Shown here one piece after another: positions 54,104-64,000 of a stretch of 64,000 nt of DNA. The stretch is from positions 1,426,001 to 1,490,000 of the forward strand of contig NZ_HG938353.1 of the NCBI RefSeq assembly GCF_000731315.1, in the 5' to 3' direction. The notes beneath the pieces were generated by a model that had not been told where the DNA came from, made no database searches, and saw nothing but the letters and a program-made list of their open reading frames with translations. Source of the stretch: Neorhizobium galegae bv. orientalis str. HAMBI 540. GTDB taxonomy: Bacteria; Pseudomonadota; Alphaproteobacteria; Rhizobiales; Rhizobiaceae. The position numbers and the translations under genes are program-made. The first letter of the stretch is position 1. Each line of letters begins with the position of its first letter.

Positions 54104-54940
54104 TTACCTCGAAAGCGGCGGCAGGCCGGGCCGGTCGAAGCCCCCCGGCGAGAGCGTGAAAATCTCGCAGCCGGTGGCGGTGACGCCGATTGCGTGTTCG
54201 TATTGCGCCGACGGCGACCGGTCGCGGGTGACTGCGGTCCAGCCGTCGGACAGCACCTTCACATGCGGCTTGCCGAGATTGATCATCGGCTCGATGGTGA
54301 AGATCATCCCTTCCTTCATTTCCGGACCTTCGTCGGCACGGCCGTAATGCAGGATGTTCGGTGAATCGTGGAAAAGCCGGCCGACGCCATGGCCGCAGAA
54401 ATCGCGCACCACCGAGCAGCGTTCCGCTTCCGCATAGGTCTGGATCGCCTCGCCGATCGCCCCGGTGCGGGCGCCGGGACGGACCGCCTCGATGCCGCGC
54501 ATCAGGCATTCATAGGTGACTTCGAGCAGGCGCTCGGAGGCGCGCTTGATCACCCCCACCGGATACATCCGGCTCGAATCCCCGTGCCAGCCGTCGAGGA
54601 TGTAGGTGACGTCGATATTGACGATATCGCCTTCGCGCAGCGGCTTGTCGTCCGGAATGCCATGGCAGACGACGTGGTTGATCGAGGTGCAGGAAGACTT
54701 CGTGTAACCGCGATAGTTCAGCGTCGCCGGCAGCGCGCCATGGTCCATGCCGAATTCGAAGACGAAGCGGTCTATCGCGTTGGTGGTGACGCCGGGCTGC
54801 ACGATCGCCGCCAGCTCGTCGAGGCAGCGCGCCGTCAGCAGGCACGCCTTGCGCATGCCGGCAAAGTCGTCCGCAGTGTAGAGCCGGATCGCGCCCGTGT
54901 TTTTGAGGGGGGCGGAAACCGCCTCGATATAGTTGACCAT
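54104..54940 (-). CDS. map: Methionine aminopeptidase type I
   Basis: This 278-aa metalloprotease removes the initiator Met from nascent proteins. The five metal ligands lie in recognisable places: DIVNIDVTYILDGWHGDSSR (two Asp), DFCGHGVGRLFHDSPNILHY (His), MIFTIEPMINLG (Glu) and SPSAQYEHAIGVT (Glu). Substrate-side His is in NHVVCHGIPDD. Length is normal. It is the first gene of map-radC. Rhizobia often have more than one Map paralogue. Confidence 0.95.
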   Translation of the reverse strand: MVNYIEAVSAPLKNTGAIRLYTADDFAGMRKACLLTARCLDELAAIVQPGVTTNAIDRFVFEFGMDHGALPATLNYRGYTKSSCTSINHVVCHGIPDDKPLREGDIVNIDVTYILDGWHGDSSRMYPVGVIKRASERLLEVTYECLMRGIEAVRPGARTGAIGEAIQTYAEAERCSVVRDFCGHGVGRLFHDSPNILHYGRADEGPEMKEGMIFTIEPMINLGKPHVKVLSDGWTAVTRDRSPSAQYEHAIGVTATGCEIFTLSPGGFDRPGLPPLSR

Positions 54941-55115
54941 GGTTCTTCTCTCGCAATCTCTCCGTTCATAAAGCAGCCGGCCCCGGTTCGTCCATGGCGA
55001 TCGGAGATTTCAGCGCTTTTCTTCCCGACAATCCGAATGATGGGATTTAAAACGAGCCTTTTAAAGTGCTTCTTATGGGTCTATATAAGGTGCGAATTGG
55101 AGCATTGGAGCCACC

Positions 55116-55364
55116 ATGGTCAGCATCGTCCTCGCCGAGGTCACCGCTAGTGTTTCCGAACTGAAGCGCAACCCGATGGGTACCGTCGCAGCAGGAGATG
55201 GAGCTCCTGTCGCCATCCTCAATCGCAACGAGCCCGCCTTCTACTGCGTGCCTGCAAAGGCTTACGAAGCTATGATGGACCGGTTGGAAGACTTTGAGCT
55301 CAATGCGCTTGCCGACAGCCGGGCAGGCGAGACCGTCATCAAGGTAACGCTGGATGAGCTATGA
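55116..55364 (+). CDS. RelB/Phd-type antitoxin
   Basis: This 82-aa protein begins VSIVLAEVTASVSELKRNPM and contains GAPVAILNRNEPAFYCVPAK, the Phd/YefM/RelB-like N-terminal DNA-binding fold with a C-terminal toxin-binding tail. It pairs with the RelE toxin whose start overlaps this stop by 11 bases. GGAG lies about seven bases before ATG 55116. The gene pair is inserted between map and sfsA on the opposite strand. Confidence 0.88.
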   Translation: MVSIVLAEVTASVSELKRNPMGTVAAGDGAPVAILNRNEPAFYCVPAKAYEAMMDRLEDFELNALADSRAGETVIKVTLDEL

Positions 55365-55635
55365 GCTCGCGTTTCTGGATGTTGCGCTGAAGGAATGGCG
55401 CAAGCTCGACTCGAATATCCGCGAGCAGTTCAAGAAGAAATTGGCCGAACGCCTCGAAGATCCGCGCGTCACTGCCGCCCAGCTTCATGTATCCAAGGAC
55501 CGCTACAAAATTAAGCTGCGCTCCATCGGCTATCGCCTCGTCTATGAAGTTCGCGATACGCAACTGATCGTCTTGGTAGTCGCCGTCGGCAGACGGGATC
55601 GAGATGCGGTCTACAAAGGGGCCGAAAAACGATAG
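55354..55635 (+). CDS. relE: RelE-type mRNA interferase toxin
   Basis: This 93-aa toxin has the RelE pattern [54 protein letters not shown] and a C-terminal [16 protein letters not shown]. RelE cuts mRNA in the ribosomal A site. Its start overlaps the antitoxin gene by 11 bases, assuring coupled translation. Its last 25 bases overlap the 3' end of sfsA on the other strand. Confidence 0.93.
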   Translation: MSYELAFLDVALKEWRKLDSNIREQFKKKLAERLEDPRVTAAQLHVSKDRYKIKLRSIGYRLVYEVRDTQLIVLVVAVGRRDRDAVYKGAEKR

Positions 55636-56339
55636 CCGAGATCTTCGATCGGGATCAGCCCCGACGGCGCGATTTCCTCCGGCGAAACGTGGCAATCGAC
55701 GGCATAGGCCTCAACGCCGCGGGACTTGGCGCGCTCGAAGGCGAGCGCATAGAATGGGTCGAGATCTCCGCAGATACGGAAACGCGAGCAGTCGTGTCGC
55801 TGGATGAGGTAGATCATCACCGCTCGGTGGCCGGCCTCCGCCATGTCGCCCAGCTCTTCCAGATGTTTGGCACCGCGCTTGGTGACGGTGTCGGGAAATT
55901 CGGCCAGCCCCGGCTCACGACAGAAATGGACGTTCTTGACCTCCACATAGACATTCGGCAGATCGCCATTCAGAAGCAGGAAGTCGATGCGTGAATTGCG
56001 GCCGTAGCGCTGTTCGCGCAGGATCGTCTCGTAACCAGCAAGGCTCGGGATCAGCCCGGCGCGGATTGCTTCTTCGGTGAGCCGGTTCGGCAGGCCGGTA
56101 TTGATGCCGACGCGCTCGCCGTCCACCTCGACCATCTCGAACATGTGCCGGTATTTGCGGGTGGGGCTGTCATGCAGCGACACCCAGATCTTCGAGCCCG
56201 GCGTCGTCAGCCCTCGCATCGAACCGGTATTGGGGCAGGAGCCGGTAAACGGCGTGCCGTCCTCCAGCACGGCGTCGAACAGGAAGCGCTTGTAGCGTTG
56301 CAGGAGTGTCGCAGGCACCAGCGGCGGATCGAAACGCAT
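55611..56339 (-). CDS. sfsA: SfsA family protein (sugar fermentation stimulation A)
   Basis: This 242-aa protein matches Sfs[55 protein letters not shown] and [16 protein letters not shown]. The E-x-K and D residues resemble a nuclease core, and DNA binding was reported in Escherichia coli, but the role is uncertain. The start at 56339 gives the family length; open upstream codons overlap phaC. It lies 11 bases after phaC on the same strand. Its 3' end is overlapped by relE. Confidence 0.9.
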   Translation of the reverse strand: MRFDPPLVPATLLQRYKRFLFDAVLEDGTPFTGSCPNTGSMRGLTTPGSKIWVSLHDSPTRKYRHMFEMVEVDGERVGINTGLPNRLTEEAIRAGLIPSLAGYETILREQRYGRNSRIDFLLLNGDLPNVYVEVKNVHFCREPGLAEFPDTVTKRGAKHLEELGDMAEAGHRAVMIYLIQRHDCSRFRICGDLDPFYALAFERAKSRGVEAYAVDCHVSPEEIAPSGLIPIEDLGYRFSAPL

Positions 56340-56350
56340 CGGGATAAGGA

Positions 56351-58210
56351 TCAGACGCGTTCGAGCACGTAGGTGCCGGGCGCATCGGCGATCGCATTGA
56401 GCGCCTTGCCGCCGGGCTTGCGCGCCGGCACGCGCTCGTCGTCCTTTGCCTCGGCCCATGCATGCCAGTGCGGCCACCATGATCCCCTGTTTTCCTCGGC
56501 GCCCCTCAGCCAATCTTCGTACTGGCCCTCGGCCTTGCCGCCGGTCCAGTACTGGTATTTCTGCTTGTCGGGCGGGTTGACGACGCCTGCGATGTGGCCC
56601 GAGCCGGTCAGCACGAAATCCACCGGCCCGCCGAACAGCGAGGAGCCGAGGAAGACCGATTTTGGCGGCGCGATATGGTCTTCTCGGGTGGCGAGATTAT
56701 AGACCGGGATCTTGATGTCCTTGAGCGAGATCGTCTTGCCGGCGAGTTTCATCTCGCCCTTGCTGAGGGTGTTGTTGAGGTAGCAGTTGCGCAGGTAATA
56801 GGCGTGGTTGGCCGCCCCCATGCGCGTGCTGTCGGAATTCCAGTAGAGCAGGTCGAAGGGCATCGGTTCCTTGCCCTTGAGGTAGTTGCTGACGACATAG
56901 GGCCAGATCAGTTCCGAGGCGCGCAGCATGTTGAAGGCGGTCGCCATCTTAGAACCGTCGAGATAGCCGACCGCATTCATCTGCTTTTCCATCGCCGCGA
57001 TCTGTTCCTCGTCGACGAACACCTTGAGATCGCCCGCATGGGTGAAATCCACCTGGGTGGTGAGGAAGGTTGCCGACGCGATGCGGCTGTTCTTCTTCTG
57101 GGCGTGATAGGCAAGCGTTGCGGCAAGCAGCGTGCCGCCGACGCAATAACCGATCGCATTGACCTGGCGTTCGCCGGTTGCCTTCTCGACCGTCGTCAGC
57201 GCGAAGTCGATCCCTTCGCGCATGTAGGATTCCCAGTCCTTTTTCGCGTGGCGTTCATCGGGATTGACCCAGGAGATCACGAACACCGTGTGGCCCTGGT
57301 CGACGCACCACTTGATGAAGCTCTTCTGCGGGTTGAGGTCGAGGATATAGAACTTGTTGATCCACGGCGGGCAGATGAGGAGAGGGCGCTTCAGCACCGT
57401 TTCCGTCGAGGGCTCGTACTGGATGACCTCGCAGACCTCACTCTGGGCGACCACCTTGCCCGGCGTCAGCGCCATGTTGCGGCCGATCGCGAACTTGGTC
57501 GCGTCGGTATGGCGCAGCCTGAGGTCCCCACCGCCGGCGGCGATGTCCTCGGCGAACATCTTCATGCCCGCCACCAGGTTGGCGCCGTTGCTGGCGACGG
57601 TCTCGCGATACACCTCCGGATTGGTGAGAGCGAAATTGGCCGGCGAAAGGGCTGCCGTCACCTGCTTTACGTAGAAGGCGGCCTTGTGGCGGGTGTGCTC
57701 GTCAAGCCCTTCGGCTTCGTTGACCAGCTTGTCCGCCCAGGAGGCAGTGACGAGATAGAGCTGCCGGAGGAGGGCGAAGAACGGGTTCTTCATCCAGTCG
57801 TCGTCGGCGAAACGTTTGTCCTTCGGCAGGGTATCGGTCTCGGAGGCGACCGGCTGGCCGGAGTATTGCCCCGAAAACTGATTGAGCGTCCGCGTCCAGA
57901 TGCCGATATAGCTGGAAAACAGCAGGGTCTGGGCTTCGAGCGTCCGCTTCGGATCCGAAATCCAGTATTCGGTGACCTTGGAAAGGGTCTTCACGAGGTC
58001 GGTCATCGGGTCGGCGACCGAATCGCCGATCTCGCCGCGTTCGCGCGGGCCGAGCCATTCCGACGCCGCTTTGCCGAGATTCTCGAGCGCCCGGGCGAAG
58101 TTCATGGCGAGCGCCTGCGGGTCCTTGACCACATAGGCCTCGACCGATTTGGGGTCGAATCCCGGAAATTCCTGTCCGGTCTGCCCTTTGTCGTCGGTCT
58201 TTTCCGCCAC
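56351..58210 (-). CDS. phaC: Class I poly(3-hydroxyalkanoate) synthase
   Basis: This 619-aa polymerase makes polyhydroxybutyrate granules from 3-hydroxyacyl-CoA. The lipase-like box is [17 protein letters not shown] with the catalytic Cys, the Asp lies in [17 protein letters not shown] and the His in [17 protein letters not shown]. The PhaC N-terminal domain and class I length are present. GTG 58210 is chosen because GGGGAGG lies about six bases upstream; GTG 58225 is in frame but overlaps that site. No phaA, phaB or phasin gene is in the window. Confidence 0.95.
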   Translation of the reverse strand: MAEKTDDKGQTGQEFPGFDPKSVEAYVVKDPQALAMNFARALENLGKAASEWLGPRERGEIGDSVADPMTDLVKTLSKVTEYWISDPKRTLEAQTLLFSSYIGIWTRTLNQFSGQYSGQPVASETDTLPKDKRFADDDWMKNPFFALLRQLYLVTASWADKLVNEAEGLDEHTRHKAAFYVKQVTAALSPANFALTNPEVYRETVASNGANLVAGMKMFAEDIAAGGGDLRLRHTDATKFAIGRNMALTPGKVVAQSEVCEVIQYEPSTETVLKRPLLICPPWINKFYILDLNPQKSFIKWCVDQGHTVFVISWVNPDERHAKKDWESYMREGIDFALTTVEKATGERQVNAIGYCVGGTLLAATLAYHAQKKNSRIASATFLTTQVDFTHAGDLKVFVDEEQIAAMEKQMNAVGYLDGSKMATAFNMLRASELIWPYVVSNYLKGKEPMPFDLLYWNSDSTRMGAANHAYYLRNCYLNNTLSKGEMKLAGKTISLKDIKIPVYNLATREDHIAPPKSVFLGSSLFGGPVDFVLTGSGHIAGVVNPPDKQKYQYWTGGKAEGQYEDWLRGAEENRGSWWPHWHAWAEAKDDERVPARKPGGKALNAIADAPGTYVLERV

Positions 58211-58333
58211 GTGCGGCCTCCCCACAGTTTGTTAGTTGTTTTCGTTTGTACATTGTGCCTGAAAGCGAATACAAGTGCCAGCGATCGGCGCCTTCAGGTG
58301 CATTTGGCCGATGACGGAAACTGGGTTACGGAA

Positions 58334-58735
58334 ATGGAAAAACTGAGGCATCGGATCGGCAGCTTACCGCTTTTCATCGGTCTTGGCGCGCTCTCTCTGC
58401 TGGCCGGCTGCAACAGCAACACCTTTGCTCTGGATGACGGTATTCCGAACACCGCACCGCCGGCCGTGGTCGTCCAGACCAAGACCGCGCCGCCGCCAGG
58501 CCCTGTCACTAGGCAGAACACCGGCGTTTATCCGAGCTTCGATCCGACGCTGCGCGCTGCGGCCGAGCAGATCGAGGACGAGGATTACAACAAGAGCGAG
58601 CCGCGCCTTGCATCGCTCGCTCGCCTGCGCAGATCCGGTTCGATCTCCGAAGCCGAATATCAACGCCGGGTCGCCGAATACCGCAAGCTTGCCGCTGAGC
58701 ACGGCAAGGACGCATTGGCGCATATCGCCAAGTAG
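58334..58735 (+). CDS. Small lipoprotein of unknown function
   Basis: This 133-aa protein starts EKLRHRIGSLPLFIGLGALS and has the lipobox LLAGCNSN (Cys about residue 26). The mature part is Pro/Thr-rich and then helical, with SLARLRRSGSISEAEYQRRV, which resembles a SHOCT-like short C-terminal segment. No function is recognised. It is divergent from phaC across about 120 bases. The frame is open far upstream, antisense to phaC, but that part is a shadow. Confidence 0.72.
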   Translation: MEKLRHRIGSLPLFIGLGALSLLAGCNSNTFALDDGIPNTAPPAVVVQTKTAPPPGPVTRQNTGVYPSFDPTLRAAAEQIEDEDYNKSEPRLASLARLRRSGSISEAEYQRRVAEYRKLAAEHGKDALAHIAK

Positions 58736-58752
58736 CTCATATCGCCAAGTAG
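58721..58752. repeat. Tandem 15-bp duplication at the lipoprotein stop
   Basis: CATATCGCCAAGTAG occurs at 58721-58735, where TAG is the stop codon, and again at 58738-58752, separated by CT. It looks like a recent slip duplication of the gene's last codons. Confidence 0.85.
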
Positions 58753-58897
58753 TCTGGGCAAACCAAGTCATCCGGGCCACCCGGTATCGGCAAATAGCAC
58801 TTGCCTTTCGGCGCTTTTGGTCGCAAAGCAAAAAATCGCCAATCATGCGACACCGGCGCGTCGCGTCTGACGCTGCGCGCCCTCCACGGGGAGAAAG

Positions 58898-60115
58898 ATG
58901 GAAGAGTTTCATAAAGTCCGACGCCTGCCGCCATACGTCTTCGAACAGGTCAACCGTTTGAAGGCGAGCGCGCGAGCGGGTGGCGCGGACATTATCGATC
59001 TCGGCATGGGCAATCCCGACCTTCCGACCCCGAAGGCGATCGTCGACAAGCTGTGCGAAGTGGTTCAGGACCCGCGCACCCATCGTTATTCGTCGTCCAA
59101 GGGCATTCCCGGCCTTCGCCGCGCCCAGGCCGCCTACTACGCTCGCCGTTTTGGCGTGAAGCTCAACCCGGATACCCAGGTCGTGGCGACACTCGGTTCC
59201 AAGGAAGGCTTCGCCAACATGGCGCAGGCGATCACCGCGCCTGGCGACGTTATCCTCTGCCCCAACCCGACCTATCCGATCCACGCCTTCGGCTTCCTGA
59301 TGGCTGGCGGCGTGATCCGCTCGATGTCGGTAGAGCCGGACGACAGCTTCTTCCCGCCGCTCGAACGCGCGGTGAAGCATTCGATTCCGAAGCCGCTGGC
59401 GCTGATCCTCAACTATCCGTCCAACCCGACGGCGCATGTCGCCTCGCTGGACTTCTATAAGGAAGTGGTGAGCTTTGCCAGGAAGCACGACATCATCGTG
59501 CTCTCCGATCTTGCCTATTCGGAAATCTATTTCGACGGCGAACCGCCACCGTCGGTGCTGCAGGTACCCGGCGCGATGGATATCGCCGTCGAGTTCACCT
59601 CGATGTCGAAGACCTTTTCCATGCCCGGCTGGCGCATCGGCTTTGCGGTCGGCAACGAACGGCTGATCTCGGCGCTGACCCGCGTCAAATCGTACCTCGA
59701 TTACGGCGCCTTCACGCCGATCCAGGTCGCCGCGACGCATGCGCTCAACGGCGACGGTGCCGACATTGCCGAAGTCCGCAACGTCTACAAGCGCCGCCGC
59801 GACGTGATGGTCGATGCTTTCGGCAAGGCCGGTTTCGAAGTGCCGCCGCCGGCAGCCACCATGTTCGCCTGGGCCAAGATCCCCGAAAAGTTCCGCCACC
59901 TCGGCAGCCTCGAATTCTCAAAACTGCTGGTCGAGAAGGCGGACGTTGCCGTCGCGCCGGGCATCGGTTTCGGCGAGATGGGCGACGACTATGTTCGTCT
60001 GGCGCTGGTCGAGAACGAACACCGCATCCGTCAGGCGGCCCGCAACATCAAGAAGTTCCTGTCGACGGCCGACGAGACGATGCACAACGTCATCTCGCTC
60101 AACACGCGCCGCTGA
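58898..60115 (+). CDS. alaC: AlaC-type pyridoxal-phosphate aminotransferase
   Basis: This 405-aa class I/II aminotransferase follows the AlaC pattern closely: RRLPPYVFEQVNRLKASAR, IDLGMGNPDLPTPKAIVDKL, THRYSSSKGIPGLRRA, NPTYPIHAFGFLMAGG, ILNYPSNPTAHVA and the PLP-lysine site FTSMSKTFSMPGWRIGF. AlaC makes alanine from pyruvate and glutamate; related enzymes use aspartate or LL-diaminopimelate, so substrate is not certain. It lies 63 bases before hom, pointing to amino-acid synthesis. GGGGAGAAAG precedes the ATG. Confidence 0.85.
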   Translation: MEEFHKVRRLPPYVFEQVNRLKASARAGGADIIDLGMGNPDLPTPKAIVDKLCEVVQDPRTHRYSSSKGIPGLRRAQAAYYARRFGVKLNPDTQVVATLGSKEGFANMAQAITAPGDVILCPNPTYPIHAFGFLMAGGVIRSMSVEPDDSFFPPLERAVKHSIPKPLALILNYPSNPTAHVASLDFYKEVVSFARKHDIIVLSDLAYSEIYFDGEPPPSVLQVPGAMDIAVEFTSMSKTFSMPGWRIGFAVGNERLISALTRVKSYLDYGAFTPIQVAATHALNGDGADIAEVRNVYKRRRDVMVDAFGKAGFEVPPPAATMFAWAKIPEKFRHLGSLEFSKLLVEKADVAVAPGIGFGEMGDDYVRLALVENEHRIRQAARNIKKFLSTADETMHNVISLNTRR

Positions 60116-60178
60116 TCGGACCAGCATTTCCGGCGGCCCGCTTGGGCCGCCACCTCCCAGGTAATCAGGAAGAATAGC

Positions 60179-61501
<1,323 letters not shown>

Positions 61502-61676
61502 GAAAGCGGATCGCTTCGAAAAGCCGGCGCTGCTGTTTCCTGTGGGTAACGCCGGAACTTTTCGAGAACATCTTCGAAAACAAGGGCCGCAAAGGCTCTC
61601 GGACTGGCCGCTCGGGGGCCTCTGGACGTAAATTGCCAATGGCAATCACCGTCGAGGAGGCACTTGCGCGATCGCC
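61502..61676. other. Non-coding gap after hom
   Basis: No gene is seen. GAGGAGG at about 61654-61660 resembles a ribosome site and precedes a TTG (61664) and the ATG at 61677, in different frames. No clear terminator follows hom. Confidence 0.45.
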
Positions 61677-61913
61677 ATGAATACGCGGGCCGTCAAGACG
61701 CGAAACTTGAACACGCGGAACAAGGGATACCGGCTGCGGCTCGGTGGAGCCTGCCCCAAGCCACATGGCTCGCGGCCCACGCGTCGCATCCACGCCAACG
61801 ATCAGCCCGGCAGAGACGAGTTTGCAGGGCGGCGCAGTTTCGCTTTCCTGCTGGTATTCTTCGCCGCCGCGGCCGGTATCAGCGGCTCGGCATTCGTCTG
61901 GTCGATGTTGTGA
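61677..61913 (+). CDS. Candidate small membrane protein
   Basis: This 78-aa frame encodes a very basic N-terminal half (many Arg and Lys) and one C-terminal hydrophobic segment, FAFLLVFFAAAAGISGSAFV, ending VWSML. It would be a tail-anchored small protein. Nothing is recognised by similarity. The only ribosome-like site, GAGGAGG, is about 16 bases upstream, which is too far, so expression is doubtful. It fills part of the 500-base gap between hom and recJ. Confidence 0.35.
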   Translation: MNTRAVKTRNLNTRNKGYRLRLGGACPKPHGSRPTRRIHANDQPGRDEFAGRRSFAFLLVFFAAAAGISGSAFVWSML

Positions 61914-62001
61914 ACGGCCGGTTACCGAAAGATGGCCCGATCCGCCCGGCGATCCTGTCAAATCGATTCCTCTCGCCCTCGCGATACGCTAAAAGCGCTC
62001 C

Positions 62002-63834
62002 ATGACCAGAATTTTCTCCGCGCTTTCGTCCACGGCGGAAACGGTTGATCCCGTCCCGCGCGCATTCCTCGGCGTCGAACGCTCCGCTGGCGACCAGCGC
62101 TGGGTGTCGCGCCTCGATCAGGCGGCCCAGAACCGGGCGCTGGCGATCGCCCAGGTCCACGGCATACCCGATCTCGTCGCCCGGGTGCTGGCCGGCCGCG
62201 GCGTTACGCTCGACGATGCTCCCGCTTTCCTCGACCCGACCATCCGTTCGCTGATGCCGGATCCTTACACACTCACCGATTGCGAAAAGGCGGTGCTGCG
62301 GCTCGCCGATGCGATCGCCCGGCAGCAGAAGGTGGCGATCTTCGGCGATTACGACGTCGACGGCGCGTCTTCTTCAGCATTGCTCTACCGGTTCCTCCGC
62401 CATTTCGGCGTCGAGGCGGAAATCTATATTCCCGACCGCATCTTCGAAGGGTACGGCCCCAATCCGACGGCGATCCGTCAGCTGATCGCAAATGGCGCAA
62501 GCCTCATCGTTACCGTCGATTGCGGCTCCACCAGCCACGATGCGCTTGCCGCAGCGCGCGACGAACGCTGCGACGTCGTGGTCATCGACCACCACCAGCT
62601 AGGCCACGAACTGCCGCCATGCCTGGCGCTCGTCAATCCGAACCGCGAGGACGATCTCTCGGGCCAGGGGCATCTCTGCGCCGCCGGCGTCGTTTTCCTG
62701 GTTCTGGTCGCCGCCGCGCGCCACATGCGGCAAATCGGCGATCCGCGCGCCGGATCGCTCGATCTGCTCGCCTGGCTCGACATCGTCGCGCTGGCCACCG
62801 TCTGCGACGTGGTGCCGCTGAAGGGTCTCAATCGTGCCTACGTGGTCAAGGGCCTGCTTGCGGCCCGCCATATGGGCAATGCCGGGCTTTCGGCGCTGTT
62901 CCGCAAGGCGGGGCTCGGCGGCCCGGTGACGCCCTATCATTTCGGCTTCCTGATCGGCCCGCGCATCAATGCCGGCGGACGGATCGGCGATGCGGCGCTC
63001 GGCAGCCGCCTGCTGACGCTGGAAGATCCGATCGAGGCGGAGGTGATCGCCGAGCGGCTGGACGAACTCAACCGCGAGCGGCAGGCGATGGAAGCCGCCA
63101 TGCTCGCGGAGGCGGAAGCCGAGGTGCTGGCCGAATACGGCAACGGTGAGGGGGCAAACGTGATCGTCACGGCGCGCGACAAGTGGCATCCCGGCATCGT
63201 CGGGCTGATCGCGGCGCGGCTGAAGGAGAAATTCAAGCGCCCGGCTTTTGCGATCGCCTTCGATCCGTCTGGCAGGGGCACCGGGTCCGGCCGCTCGATC
63301 AACGGCTTCGACATGGGCCGCATGGTCCGCGCTGCGGTGGACTCAGGTTTGCTCGTCAAGGGCGGCGGCCACGCCATGGCGGCGGGGTTGACCGTCGAGC
63401 GCAGCAATCTCGGCCGCCTGCGGGCTTTCTTCGAGGAAATGGCGGGCGAGGGCGTGCCGGCACTGGTCGCCAATCACGTACTGAAGATCGATGGCGCGCT
63501 TTCGGCTTCCGGTGCGACGGTCGAACTCTTCGACCAGCTCGAACAGGCCGGCCCCTATGGTTCCGGTCATTCGCAGCCCGTTTTCGCGATACCTGCCCAC
63601 CGGCTGAAGGATGCCCGCCTGGTTGGCACCGCGCATATCAAGGTGACGCTGGAGGCGGCCGACGGCTCACGGCTCGAAGGGATCGCCTTCCGGGCCTCCG
63701 AAACGCCGCTCGGCAATATGCTGCTGAATTCGAGGGGCGCGCAGATCCACGCCGCCGGCTGCCTCACTGCCGACCAATGGCAGGGCACGCGCCGCATGCA
63801 GCTTCGCTTGCTCGACGCCGTGAAGGCGCTGTAA
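62002..63834 (+). CDS. recJ: Single-stranded-DNA-specific exonuclease RecJ
   Basis: This 610-aa 5'-3' exonuclease acts in RecF recombination and mismatch and base-excision repair. The DHH-family motifs are intact: KVAIFGDYDVDGASSSALLY near residue 115, TVDCGSTSHDAL, VVVIDHHQLGHELP near 200 and the DHHA1 part with GGGHAMAAGLTVERSNLGRL near 455. The C-terminal OB-like domain is complete. Length is normal for alphaproteobacteria. It ends about 50 bases before the convergent tRNA-Glu gene. Confidence 0.96.
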   Translation: MTRIFSALSSTAETVDPVPRAFLGVERSAGDQRWVSRLDQAAQNRALAIAQVHGIPDLVARVLAGRGVTLDDAPAFLDPTIRSLMPDPYTLTDCEKAVLRLADAIARQQKVAIFGDYDVDGASSSALLYRFLRHFGVEAEIYIPDRIFEGYGPNPTAIRQLIANGASLIVTVDCGSTSHDALAAARDERCDVVVIDHHQLGHELPPCLALVNPNREDDLSGQGHLCAAGVVFLVLVAAARHMRQIGDPRAGSLDLLAWLDIVALATVCDVVPLKGLNRAYVVKGLLAARHMGNAGLSALFRKAGLGGPVTPYHFGFLIGPRINAGGRIGDAALGSRLLTLEDPIEAEVIAERLDELNRERQAMEAAMLAEAEAEVLAEYGNGEGANVIVTARDKWHPGIVGLIAARLKEKFKRPAFAIAFDPSGRGTGSGRSINGFDMGRMVRAAVDSGLLVKGGGHAMAAGLTVERSNLGRLRAFFEEMAGEGVPALVANHVLKIDGALSASGATVELFDQLEQAGPYGSGHSQPVFAIPAHRLKDARLVGTAHIKVTLEAADGSRLEGIAFRASETPLGNMLLNSRGAQIHAAGCLTADQWQGTRRMQLRLLDAVKAL

Positions 63835-63886
63835 GGAGGCGTGTCAATTTTTTTTGGGATGGGATCTGCTTTTGCGGTGAGAGAAG

Positions 63887-63961
63887 TGGCACGCCCTAGG
63901 GGAGTCGAACCCCTCTTCCCAGAATGAAAATCTGGTGTCCTAACCGATAGACGAAGGGCGC
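63887..63961 (-). tRNA. tRNA-Glu (anticodon UUC)
   Basis: On the minus strand the acceptor GCGCCCT (63961-63955) pairs with AGGGCGT (63897-63891, one G-U pair); the discriminator is G (63890) and CCA is encoded (63889-63887). The anticodon stem CCAGA/TCTGG closes TTTTCAT, giving TTC for Glu codons GAA/GAG. D-arm TCTATCGGTTAGGA and T-arm GGTTCGACTCC are normal. Confidence 0.97.
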
Positions 63962-64000
63962 GTGCGCTTCGTGGTGGCGCCCTTATAGTCAGGGTGTTTC

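Noticed and set aside
56594..58330. Plus-strand frame antisense to phaC that joins the lipoprotein frame
   Set aside because: Only the part after ATG 58334 has a signal peptide and lipobox. The upstream part is a shadow of phaC.

Overview
This window is a chromosomal segment of an alphaproteobacterium of the Rhizobiaceae (Rhizobium / Agrobacterium / Sinorhizobium type). The basis is the high GC content, an ExoR orthologue that aligns from its first residues with the rhizobial protein, DUF1127 and DUF982 small proteins, NADP-dependent Icd of 404 aa, class I PhaC, and a run of housekeeping genes whose order is typical of rhizobia.

Layout. 0.4-3.8 kb: exoR, then xthA and erpA on the minus strand, and dgt. 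3.9-11.6 kb: argS, a very long SPOR-domain membrane protein, nagZ, scpA, scpB. 11.9-18.3 kb: tatABC, serS, surE, pcm and an NlpD-type LysM/LytM protein (surE-pcm-nlpD is the classical order). 18.3-23.1 kb: DUF815 ATPase (minus), yajC without secD/secF after it, an Mth938-like protein, an NDUFAF6-like phytoene-synthase homologue, a membrane-anchored hypothetical protein and trmFO (minus). 23.2-24.3 kb: a small regulatory island on the minus strand with two DUF1127 proteins too short for routine gene calling and a small RNA whose three hairpin loops each show CCUCCUCCC. 24.5-35.5 kb: tRNA-Leu(UAG), tig, an ABC-F ATPase, a cell-wall hydrolase, a GST, a GNAT, icd, a secreted hypothetical protein, an FUSC membrane protein, trmJ. 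35.4-42.7 kb: murI, a 31-codon candidate peptide, a third DUF1127 protein, a broken GNAT gene running in frame into higBA, two LysE exporters around a GFA protein, a VOC protein, a HerA-like ATPase, a DUF982 protein and rpsD. 42.8-53.2 kb: sthA, then a GntR regulator with a Dpp-type ABC importer, a gamma-glutamyltransferase-like enzyme and a DUF1028 protein in one cassette. 53.3-58.7 kb: radC, map, sfsA and phaC on the minus strand, with a relBE module between map and sfsA, then a small lipoprotein. 58.9-64 kb: an AlaC-type aminotransferase, hom, recJ and tRNA-Glu(UUC).

Most of the window is core metabolism, translation, secretion and envelope biogenesis. The accessory signals are the two toxin-antitoxin modules, the truncated acetyltransferase, the DUF1127/CCUCCUCCC-RNA island and the peptide-uptake/GGT cassette. 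That cassette reads as one pathway: binding protein, two permeases and a fused double ATPase import a peptide-like substrate, and two Ntn-hydrolase-type proteins probably cleave it, under a local GntR repressor. No insertion sequence, integrase, prophage or CRISPR array was seen. All function calls come from reading translations and motifs; no database search was run.
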